Part shown: positions 1-6,193 of the stretch, in pieces
Layout: every line of letters starts with the position of its first letter
Position numbering within the stretch: position 1 is the stretch's first letter
NCBI GenBank assembly: GCA_001516045.1
Contig: LOEW01000239.1
Location: 18,942 to 82,941, forward strand
Direction: 5' to 3'
DNA from: Desulfosporosinus sp. BRH_c37
GTDB taxonomy: Bacteria; Bacillota; Desulfitobacteriia; Desulfitobacteriales; Desulfitobacteriaceae
DNA: 64,000 nt
Made by a program: the position numbers and the translations under genes
Notes under the pieces: generated by a model
Databases searched by the model: none
What the model saw: the letters and a program-made list of their open reading frames with translations, nothing else
Told to the model about the DNA's origin: nothing

Positions 1-13
1 CGGTCATGGTTGA

Positions 14-157
14 TCCGATCTTGTGTTCGGAATTCGTTTAGAGGTACCAAGGGTCATTGATATACCGGGGATTATGTTAATTGCCTATATCACGGCCAAA
101 ATACTCAACGAAAATGAAAAACAATACATCTATGATCAGGCGGGTAACGTCGCTTAA
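14..157 (+). pseudogene. C-terminal fragment of an unidentified protein
   Basis: The frame is open from just after a TGA at 11-13 to a TAA at 155-157. It encodes about 47 residues with a hydrophobic stretch (IDIPGIMLIAYITAKIL) and a charged tail, as at the end of a membrane or permease-like protein. There is no plausible start inside the window. The upstream in-frame stop means either a decayed gene or a frameshift. I do not recognise the family. The only support is reading frame and composition, so it may be noncoding. Confidence 0.25.
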
Positions 158-220
158 GACAGCTAAGGGGAAAATGTTCTTCGCAGTAATGGGGGAATTA
201 TTATGTTATATGGAGATGAG

Positions 221-266
221 CAACAGGGGTATTTGTACAGAAAGGAACAGATGCCCTGTTGTTTTT
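221..266 (+). terminator. possible terminator
   Basis: An 8-bp inverted repeat (CAACAGGG at 221-228 and CCCTGTTG at 254-261) is followed by a T-run. The loop is long (25 nt), so this is a weak call. It would separate the left-edge fragment from the cluster that starts at 411. Confidence 0.4.
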
Positions 267-410
267 CTATTTAAGAACATCTTGGTCTTCAAGATAGAGA
301 AGAAAAGGTATTAGTAAAATTGAATAAAATAATAGTGACATGATGATAGAAAAGTAGTATTATATATCTATATTAGTATATGATAAATATATAATAATAG
401 GGAGGTGCGA

Positions 411-1811
411 GTGATCGATAAAAAGGATCAATCAATACATATCTGCATTCTTGGCGGCGGCCCTGCAGGATATGTAGCGGCAATACGGGCAGCTCAGTTG
501 GGCGCCAAAGTGACCCTTGTTGAGGATAGAGAGGTTGGAGGAACTTGCCTTAATCGGGGATGTATTCCGACTAAAGCACTATTGAAAACAGCGGAAGTCT
601 TATCAATGATCAGTAAGTCTAAGGAATTGGGCATCGCCTCAGCAGTTTCGTCGGTCGATGCAAGTGTTGGCAAGGCCAGGAAGGATCGAGTGGTAAAAAG
701 TCTGAGGATGGGTGTAGAGCACTTGCTTGCCAAGAATGGGGTTGAAGTATTACGGGGCAAGGGTTGGATTGAATCCCCACAAAGGGTAACTGTAAAAACC
801 TCGGACGGAGAAGTTGCAGTCAATTGTAACAGGTTGATTATTACTACAGGTTCAGAACCCTTAATCCCAGATATACCTGGCGTTATGTTAGATGGAGTTA
901 TGTCCAGCGATGAGGCTCTTGAACTAACGAAAGTCCCAGAAAGTATAACCATCATAGGGGCTGGGGCTATCGGGATGGAATTTGCGACTCTGTTTAATTC
1001 GTTGGGTTCCAAGGTTAATGTGGTCGAATTTCAAGAGACGATTCTACCGAGTGAAGACAAGGAAATTACAGCAGAACTCTTGAAGATCATGAAGAGGCAA
1101 GGAATTAAATTTTTGCTGGCAGCGAAGGTTAAGGAGATTTGCAAATCTGAGAATGGACTGGAGATCCTGGTCAAGGTAGGAGAAAAGGAAGTATCCCTAC
1201 TCACAGAAAGGGTTCTTGTTGCCGTCGGAAGAAAGTTGGGGGGGTTATCACCGGACATCAGCGCTCTGGGTATCGAGGTGAAGAAAGGTGCTATCGTGGT
1301 TAATGAGAGTATGGAAACCAAGGTGACCGGGGTTTATGCGGCTGGTGATGTGATCGGCGGCAGTCTTCTGGCGCATTTGGCTTTTGCCGAGGGTCGAATA
1401 GCTGCTGAAAATGCCATGGGCATGCCAAGCAGACTGAATTACAGGGCTGTGCCTGCTTGTGTGTATACCAATCCGGAAGTGGCGTCGGTTGGTTTAAGTG
1501 AAGATCAAGCGATAGCCAAGGGCCTTACAGTTAAAGTTGGGCGCTTTGATTTTCGGAATAATGGCAGGGCCTTATGTCATGGGGAGAGGGAGGGATTTGT
1601 TAAGGTCATAACCGAGGAGGGCACCGGGGTTATTCTTGGTGCGCGGATTCTGGGACCTCATGCGTCGGAATTAATTTCCGAAATAACTCTAGCCGTTAGC
1701 CTTGGGGTTAAAGCAGAAGTCCTGGCAGACATGATCCATCCCCATCCAGCATTGGCTGAAGCAGTGATGGAGGCGTGTGGTGATGCCATAGGCAGGGCAA
1801 TTCATAAATGA
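411..1811 (+). CDS. lpdA: dihydrolipoyl dehydrogenase family flavoprotein
   Basis: A 466-residue pyridine nucleotide-disulfide oxidoreductase of normal E3 length. It has the N-terminal FAD motif GGGPAGY, the redox disulfide GGTCLNRGCIPTK (Cys46 and Cys51), a second nucleotide-binding motif near GAGAIGMEF, an FAD motif ending in YAAGDV, and the C-terminal His-Glu element HPHPALAE typical of lipoamide dehydrogenases. I place the start at GTG 411, 5 nt after GGAGG; an in-frame GTG at 405 overlaps that site. The known reaction is NAD-linked reoxidation of a dihydrolipoyl group. No E1/E2 complex genes are adjacent. A GcvH-type lipoyl domain is encoded 2 kb downstream in the same direction, and I infer it to be the natural substrate. 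Mercuric reductase is less likely because the terminal vicinal Cys pair is missing. Confidence 0.85.
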   Translation: MIDKKDQSIHICILGGGPAGYVAAIRAAQLGAKVTLVEDREVGGTCLNRGCIPTKALLKTAEVLSMISKSKELGIASAVSSVDASVGKARKDRVVKSLRMGVEHLLAKNGVEVLRGKGWIESPQRVTVKTSDGEVAVNCNRLIITTGSEPLIPDIPGVMLDGVMSSDEALELTKVPESITIIGAGAIGMEFATLFNSLGSKVNVVEFQETILPSEDKEITAELLKIMKRQGIKFLLAAKVKEICKSENGLEILVKVGEKEVSLLTERVLVAVGRKLGGLSPDISALGIEVKKGAIVVNESMETKVTGVYAAGDVIGGSLLAHLAFAEGRIAAENAMGMPSRLNYRAVPACVYTNPEVASVGLSEDQAIAKGLTVKVGRFDFRNNGRALCHGEREGFVKVITEEGTGVILGARILGPHASELISEITLAVSLGVKAEVLADMIHPHPALAEAVMEACGDAIGRAIHK

Positions 1812-1946
1812 TACTAGAGGCACGGAGCTCGAGGCACAAGGTTCGAGTACAAGTGCGCTTCAGGGTCTTGAGATCTTCGTAAGGCGTGAACTTTATATAC
1901 TATGTTATGCGCAAAAGAACTATTGATTGAATTGGAGGAGTTAAAC

Positions 1947-2321
1947 ATGTCTGAAAAACAATTACCAGGTTTCATTATGTGTGTCTGCACAGGAAAATGC
2001 CCAGGTTTTCAAGCTATGGATATCTGGGATTTCATTAACCAGGTTAGGGTCGAGCTGCCGGTGGAATACGGATTTATTCATCCCCAGTTATGTGAGGAAG
2101 ATGGAGATCGGTTCCTGGCAGATTATCTGAAGGCTCATAGAAAAGTTATCATAGGCGCTTGTGCTCCGAATATGCAGAGAAAAATGTTCAAACAAGCCTT
2201 TAAGGATGCGGGACTGGACATTGAAAAGGATGCCTATATGCTCGATATTCGGGATATGACCAATGAAGCGGCGTTCAAAGTGGTAGAAGACTTAGTAGAA
2301 AAAATCGAAGCGGAGGGATAA
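1947..2321 (+). CDS. stand-alone HdrA N-terminal-like protein
   Basis: A 124-residue protein beginning MSEKQLPGF. The start at ATG 1947 is preceded by GGAGG at 1934; an earlier in-frame ATG at 1902 lacks such a site. It carries a Cys pair near the N terminus (CVCTGKCPG), then LCEEDGD, then IGACAPNMQRKMF. This layout matches the small N-terminal domain of HdrA-type heterodisulfide reductase subunits (usually CHCG, then LCS, then AACTPR). The FAD and ferredoxin domains of full HdrA are missing, so it is a free domain rather than a truncation with debris. It lies 2 nt before a ferredoxin gene. I infer a role in electron transfer at a disulfide or persulfide. The family call is reasonable; the function is unknown. 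Confidence 0.6.
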   Translation: MSEKQLPGFIMCVCTGKCPGFQAMDIWDFINQVRVELPVEYGFIHPQLCEEDGDRFLADYLKAHRKVIIGACAPNMQRKMFKQAFKDAGLDIEKDAYMLDIRDMTNEAAFKVVEDLVEKIEAEG

Positions 2322-2323
2322 AC

Positions 2324-2617
2324 ATGTCTGAAGAAACCTTCATGGGGGTTCCGAGAAATACCATCGACTGGAGTCCGATTATTGACTTTGACAAATGTAA
2401 CTACTGTATGGAGTGCGTAAAATTTTGTCCTCACCAAGTGTATGAAGTCCGGGAAACCGAGGAGCAAAAGCTGATTGTAAAAAATCCGGACAACTGCGTT
2501 GTCTTCTGCCGAGCATGTGGTAAAACCTGCGGTGTGGATGCCCTGACCTTCCCAGATAAAGGAGCGACCACCAAGAAGATCAAGGAAACTCGAAAGGGGA
2601 TGGCAGGCAATGAGTAA
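2324..2617 (+). CDS. 4Fe-4S ferredoxin-like protein
   Basis: A 97-residue protein with a first cluster motif CNYCMECVKFCP and a second, irregular set, CVVFCRACGKTC, where spacing differs and the usual proline is absent. The middle (KLIVKNPDNC) is typical of two-cluster bacterial ferredoxins. It overlaps the next gene by 8 nt and follows the HdrA-like gene by 2 nt, so co-translation is likely. Probable role: electron donor or acceptor for the HdrA-like and lipoyl proteins around it. Confidence 0.8.
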   Translation: MSEETFMGVPRNTIDWSPIIDFDKCNYCMECVKFCPHQVYEVRETEEQKLIVKNPDNCVVFCRACGKTCGVDALTFPDKGATTKKIKETRKGMAGNE

Positions 2618-3482
2618 AAGCTTTGCTGTCTTACCTTGTAATGGGCTAGATAAAGGCGCTGGCTGTATCGCCCGGGAAATAGCGTTAAACCTTATCGAGA
2701 AATCCGATAGTGAGATGATTTGTCCTGTTCTATATCGGATTGCGGATGCCAGATACAATAAAATCGCTCAAGAAAAACCACTGCTCGTGATTGACGGCTG
2801 TCAGACGCGATGTGCCAGCAAGCTTGCTTCGGAAAAAGGTTTAAAAGTTACGGCTAAAGTAACGGTAACAGAAGAAGCAAAAACCAGGGGGTTTGAGCTG
2901 GGAGACTCCTTAAGGCTCGGAGAAAATGACCTGAAACTGGCCGGGCTGGTTGCCGATGAATTACTGCTGGAGACGGAGACGCAAAAGTCGCCAGGAAGTG
3001 AAACTACAGCAGAAAGCGCATCACTCTACCCTGAGACCTATGATTATGAAGTTTATAAAAAAGACAAATTTATATTCAGAGTGCCCAAAGAAGGCCTGTT
3101 ATTCAATGAAAATGACAGTTGGGTCTATATATCGGGCAATAAGGCTCGGGTAGGGGTTACGGATTATGTCCAGCAAAGCTTGTCGGATATCATGTTCTTT
3201 ACCCCACCGGTGGTGGGGAGTGACGTGGAACAGTTCGGGGAGTTAGGCGCGATTGAGTCAGGGAAGGCTGTTTTCGAAGTCGTCTCCCCGGTATCAGGTA
3301 AGATCATCGCTGTTAATGAAGAACTTTCGGTAGCCCCAGAACTCATTAATCAGAATCCCTATGAAAAAGGTTGGATTGCCGAAGTGGAACTCTCCGATTT
3401 GGAAAATGATAAAGAATTGCTGCTTGAGTTTGAGGGATATTTCACGATTCTAAAAAGAAAGGTCGATGATTTTCATGTCTGA
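2610..3482 (+). CDS. DGC-domain protein fused to GcvH-type lipoyl domain
   Basis: A 290-residue two-domain protein. Residues 1-120 are a DGC-type putative zinc-binding domain (LPCNGLDKG near the start, IDGCQTRCASK with Cys64 and Cys68). Residues about 122-142 are a polar linker. Residues 143-290 resemble glycine cleavage H protein: VGVTDYVQQSLSDI, then ESGKAVFEVVSPVSG with the expected lipoyl lysine at Lys219, then ELINQNPYEKGWI. The H-like part is therefore likely to carry lipoate. No gcvP or gcvT is nearby, whereas a lipoyl dehydrogenase lies upstream, which argues for a carrier role outside glycine cleavage. In sulfur-oxidising sHdr systems a GcvH-like protein (LbpA) works with Hdr-like proteins; the resemblance here is my inference. 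Confidence 0.75.
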   Translation: MSKSFAVLPCNGLDKGAGCIAREIALNLIEKSDSEMICPVLYRIADARYNKIAQEKPLLVIDGCQTRCASKLASEKGLKVTAKVTVTEEAKTRGFELGDSLRLGENDLKLAGLVADELLLETETQKSPGSETTAESASLYPETYDYEVYKKDKFIFRVPKEGLLFNENDSWVYISGNKARVGVTDYVQQSLSDIMFFTPPVVGSDVEQFGELGAIESGKAVFEVVSPVSGKIIAVNEELSVAPELINQNPYEKGWIAEVELSDLENDKELLLEFEGYFTILKRKVDDFHV

Positions 3483-3876
3483 GACGATTAAAGTAATCCC
3501 CTGCAGTGGGATGGGTAAGGTCTATGGCCTTGTGGCGAGGGAAAGCGCGTTGAAGGTTGTTCAGGAGTTGTGTCCGAAGGAATCGAGCACGGTATGCCTC
3601 GCCTATATCGTAACGGGGGATCCAGAAGCTAAGGAATTGATCGAGGGAGAAAAGTGTATTACCCTCGATGGTTGCCCTGCCATGTGTGCGGCTAAAAATG
3701 CAGAGTTGGCAGGTGGCATCGTCGCGGAAAAGATAAGGGTTGTCGATTCGTTTCGGAAACACAAAGGAGTCAAGCCAGGAACCGCGACGGAACTCACAGA
3801 GGAAGGCTGGTTAATTGCGGATGAAATCGCCGGTGAGATAGCCGAAAAGGTTAAATTATTGAGTAGGGAGGGTTAA
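3475..3876 (+). CDS. DGC-domain putative zinc-binding protein
   Basis: A 133-residue protein starting MSETIKVIP. ATG 3475 fits the AAAGAAAGG site better than ATG 3466, and it overlaps the stop of the preceding gene. Family marks are IPCSGMGKVYG at the N terminus, CLAYIVTGD in the middle and LDGCPAMCAAKN with the DGC core. It is the single-domain counterpart of the N-terminal half of the previous gene. The family is annotated as putative zinc-binding on the basis of conserved cysteines; its biochemical role is not established. It ends 2 nt before the next DGC gene. Confidence 0.75.
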   Translation: MSETIKVIPCSGMGKVYGLVARESALKVVQELCPKESSTVCLAYIVTGDPEAKELIEGEKCITLDGCPAMCAAKNAELAGGIVAEKIRVVDSFRKHKGVKPGTATELTEEGWLIADEIAGEIAEKVKLLSREG

Positions 3877-3878
3877 AG

Positions 3879-4373
3879 ATGTCCATAAATATGGTGAAAA
3901 TAGGTGTTGTATCCTGTAGCGGTGAGGACTGTTTGGGAGGAACGATCTCAAGATTGGCAACCCGGAAAATGCTGGACGAAGTTCGTCCCAACGCGACCGT
4001 GACAATATGTCTGCCCCTTTTTCTAGCAGGCGGCGTGGAAGAACGAGGATTTGCTGAACAGTTCCCAACGATCTCTGTGGACGGATGCTCCAAGGCTTGC
4101 GCCAAAAGGGCTACGGAGAAATATAGTGGTAAGGTGAGTGCTGCAATTGACGTTTCGGATTTGATCGGCAAAGAAGTTGCCGAAGCAGGGGCCTTGTCCA
4201 CCAGAAACCTAACGGATGAACACAAAGCCATGGTCGAAAAGTTGGCCAGTGAGATAACAACTAAGTTTGACGAAGTATTGAGGGTCGCGCAAAGAGATCA
4301 AGTGGCAAAAGGTCTGGCCATGGTGGGAGGGAGATCCTCTGGGGGCTGCGGCTGCGGGTGCGGGCCGAAGTAA
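3879..4373 (+). CDS. DGC-domain protein with Cys-Gly tail
   Basis: A 164-residue protein with the N-terminal motif VVSCSGEDCLGG, a middle CLPLFLAGG segment, the VDGCSKACAKRA core and a glycine/cysteine tail GGCGCGCGPK. The tail could ligate metal or a cluster. The RBS is GGGAGG upstream of ATG 3879, within the same transcription unit. Three consecutive DGC proteins suggest a multi-subunit or relay arrangement, which is inference. Confidence 0.7.
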   Translation: MSINMVKIGVVSCSGEDCLGGTISRLATRKMLDEVRPNATVTICLPLFLAGGVEERGFAEQFPTISVDGCSKACAKRATEKYSGKVSAAIDVSDLIGKEVAEAGALSTRNLTDEHKAMVEKLASEITTKFDEVLRVAQRDQVAKGLAMVGGRSSGGCGCGCGPK

Positions 4374-4444
4374 CGAATAAAATCGACCACACGGAAGAGG
4401 AATTTGAACAGCTTCTAACTGCAGTCAAGGGTATGTTAGAGTAG
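4358..4444 (+). pseudogene. possible tail of a cysteine desulfurase-like protein
   Basis: In a frame shifted from the end of the DGC gene, a stretch ending at TAG 4442-4444 reads VTNKIDHTEEEFEQLLTAV and then KGMLE. It resembles the C terminus of aminotransferase class V / cysteine desulfurase proteins (typically NTEEEIDRLLEAL). No start or upstream domain exists, so it could be a scar of a lost gene or chance similarity. Confidence 0.22.
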
Positions 4445-4483
4445 CTTTTTTAAAAAAACTAATTTTCAAAAGGAGAACCTAGA

Positions 4484-4726
4484 ATGACGACAAAGTGGTA
4501 TCCAATTATTAATTACGATAATTGCATTGAATGTGGGTCCTGTATTAATAAATGCTCACACGGTGTTTACGAAAAGGACAGCGCAAAGCCTGTCGTGATC
4601 TATCCTGAGGGATGTATTGATCACTGCACTGGTTGTCAGGCTTTATGTCCGGCAGAAGCAATTAGCTATTTCGGAGATGACGGAAATAAGACCGGAAACA
4701 CGACCTGCAGCTGTGGTTGTGGATAA
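4484..4726 (+). CDS. 4Fe-4S ferredoxin with Cys-rich tail
   Basis: An 80-residue protein with two cluster sets: CIECGSCINKC, then CIDHCTGCQALCP, followed by AEAISYFG. The C terminus is TTCSCGCG, echoing the tail of the DGC protein upstream and the HesB-like protein downstream. It has a strong AAAAGGAGA site 6 nt before ATG. It is paralogous in layout to the ferredoxin at 2324. Likely role: electron carrier for the same system. Confidence 0.8.
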   Translation: MTTKWYPIINYDNCIECGSCINKCSHGVYEKDSAKPVVIYPEGCIDHCTGCQALCPAEAISYFGDDGNKTGNTTCSCGCG

Positions 4727-4755
4727 TATTAATAGACAAAAAGGAGAGCTTCGGC

Positions 4756-5046
4756 ATGGTTAGTATTACAGAAACCGCAGCGGCTAAGGTAAAGGAAGTA
4801 TTGGAACAACTAAACTTAGAATCCGGGTATTTACGTCTTTATGTTATAGGCTTTGGCTGAGGGGGTCCGAATTTCGGTTTGACTCTGGATGAGTCGATGA
4901 AAGAAAACGATATGTTAGACGAGGAACATGGTGTAAAGATACTGTCCGATGACAAGCTGGTATCCTATCTAGAGGGGGCCGTAGTTGATTATGCCGAGGG
5001 TAGTTTTGAGATTAATACACCCGCAACCGGAGGAGGCTGCGGGTGA
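4756..5046 (+). CDS. HesB/IscA-like selenoprotein (in-frame TGA)
   Basis: The frame from ATG 4756 (AAAGGAGAGC upstream) to TGA 5044-5046 gives 96 codons with one internal TGA at 4858-4860 (codon 35). It reads VSITETAAAKVKEVLEQL at the start, then GFG-U-GGPNFGLTLDES, and ends TGGGCG. In A-type/HesB carriers the position of U is the first conserved cysteine. HesB-like selenoproteins with Sec at this site are a known family in selenium-using anaerobes. Homology continues unbroken on both sides of the TGA, which argues for recoding rather than a nonsense mutation. Sec machinery genes are not in this window. Confidence 0.8.
4879..4897 (+). promoter_or_regulatory. candidate bacterial SECIS hairpin
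   Basis: TTGACTC (4879-4885) and GAGTCGA (4891-4897) form a 7-bp stem, including one G-U pair, with loop TGGAT. The loop lies 25 nt after the TGA at 4858 and has a G in its second position. As I recall, published bSECIS models require about 16-37 nt spacing and a G in the first two loop bases, so it fits. SelB binding is not shown. Confidence 0.45.
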
Positions 5047-5104
5047 AAATAAGAGGAATCTGACAGAGAATTATTGGCAATAAACGGCGAGAGTCACAGC
5101 GCTG

Positions 5105-5383
5105 TCAACACTTTGTCAAAGACAACTTAAAAAAGGTATGCAATAAAAGAAGATGATTCCTGAATTGAACGGGAGTCATCTTCTTATTTACACCAATGGC
5201 TAAGATGATTAAATAAGCTTGAACTTGCTCGCCGCTTTGAAGTGTAATTAGGGCCCCATTCTTCTTTTTGGCAAAGGATTTTACCCCATCCTCCAAAATG
5301 AGGTTGACACCCTTGTTAAAAATGTGCTCATGGATAATGGCGGCCATTTCATAATCCAGAGGAGCCATGACCTGATTACTCAT
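5105..5383 (-). pseudogene. fragment of a FAD/NAD-dependent disulfide oxidoreductase
   Basis: From ATG 5383 the minus strand reads MSNQVMAPLDYEMAAII, then LEDGVKSFAKKK and YLIILAIGV, like the middle of CoA-disulfide reductase/NADH oxidase proteins. After LAIGV the similarity stops and the frame runs through the terminator hairpin. Only about 65 of roughly 440-560 residues remain. Both ends are missing, so it is a relic. Confidence 0.55.
5147..5185 (+). terminator. terminator of the lipoyl/DGC/HesB cluster
   Basis: The arms are AAGAAGATGATTCC (5147-5160) and GGGAGTCATCTTCTT (5171-5185), giving a 14-bp imperfect stem followed by ATTTA. It lies 100 nt after the selenoprotein stop, and its A-rich left flank could also serve the minus strand. 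Confidence 0.6.
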
Positions 5384-5496
5384 CACAAACTTCTCCTTCA
5401 AATATAGATTTAAAAATAGCTCTTGAAATATCATAAAGTTAAAGTATCCTAGGATTAGTATATTATAAAGCCATTATTTAGTTAAGAGGAGTTGAT

Positions 5497-5703
5497 GTGG
5501 AGGCAGTTGCGGTAGCTGTCTTTGGTATCGCTTCAGATGTTGCTTTCTCGGCGGTAATCGGTCCTTTAGTTGAAGTGTTAGTCATGATTGCTCTGATAAA
5601 TTCAACGCTCTTCTTCCAATGCAAGTATTTTGGTAAAAATGGCTTACCAGAGCATGGCCAATATAATTTCTTGTATAAAATAAAGAATCCGAAGGGGACT
5701 TGA
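5497..5703 (+). pseudogene. C-terminal fragment of an Acr3 arsenite exporter
   Basis: The 68-residue frame reads [19 protein letters not shown], then [13 protein letters not shown], closely matching the C terminus of the intact Acr3 in this window ([19 protein letters not shown] at about 40076-40135). The first nine or so membrane spans are missing. The tail then diverges. It is preceded by GAGGAG and a GTG, so it could still be translated, but it cannot form a transporter. Confidence 0.75.
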
Positions 5704-5706
5704 AAT

Positions 5707-5856
5707 ATGAAAAATGAAAATGAGAAATTATTTAATGAAAATAAGAACGCAGAGAAAAGTTCTGGAAATTTTGAAATAGAAGAACTTCCAGAAGAAAATG
5801 CTGACAATAAGAGTAAAAAGGTTGGCAAAGTCCTCTTTGAGCTTCTCGAAGGGTAA
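5707..5856 (+). CDS. small acidic hypothetical protein
   Basis: A 49-residue frame from ATG 5707 with AAGGGG upstream, beginning 3 nt after the acr3 fragment. It is highly charged (N/E/K rich, with EIEELPEEN and a C-terminal VGKVLFELLEG). I do not recognise it. Its position suggests it once followed acr3 in an arsenic operon. The spacing and start favour real coding, but the composition is low complexity. Confidence 0.4.
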   Translation: MKNENEKLFNENKNAEKSSGNFEIEELPEENADNKSKKVGKVLFELLEG

Positions 5857-5977
5857 TAACGAATTACTAAAAAATGGTACCGGTGGCCGTTGAAAGAGCA
5901 GTTGATAGTAATATTAAAACTCCCAGTCTGGGGGTTACAGAGTTTTCAAAATCAACACTTTTAACTGGTACTCTATA

Positions 5978-6122
5978 ATGTTGAACCCCCCGACCCGGTC
6001 ACCATCAGGGTCAATACACGCCCTTGCAGGTTGGCTTTGACTTCCTCAAGCATCGACACGACGGTAGCTTTGATATTGGAAAAATGCCTGAGATAGTTCT
6101 TAGACTATCGTTATAAACTTCA
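5978..6122 (-). pseudogene. fragment of acyl-CoA dehydratase activase
   Basis: This stretch is nearly identical to about 18244-18385 inside the intact activase gene. On the minus strand it reads [18 protein letters not shown], then [10 protein letters not shown]. It is bounded on both sides by unrelated sequence and cannot be expressed as a protein. It lies just downstream of glgA. Confidence 0.75.
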
Positions 6123-6193
6123 GGTGCGTTTTGGTGGATTGAGAACGAGCGTGGTCCTATCGTCTTTTTGGAGCGCAGAGTGAATGATTAGGT

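Noticed and set aside
81..314. 77-residue open frame at the left end
   Set aside because: It overlaps a probable terminator, has no RBS and no recognisable composition or motif.
411..1811. Mercuric reductase
   Set aside because: The redox motif is shared, but no C-terminal Cys pair or MerA N-terminal domain is present and no mer genes are nearby.
4858..4860. TGA as a true stop splitting the HesB-like gene
   Set aside because: The frame and homology continue on both sides and the TGA falls at the conserved Cys position, so recoding is more likely.
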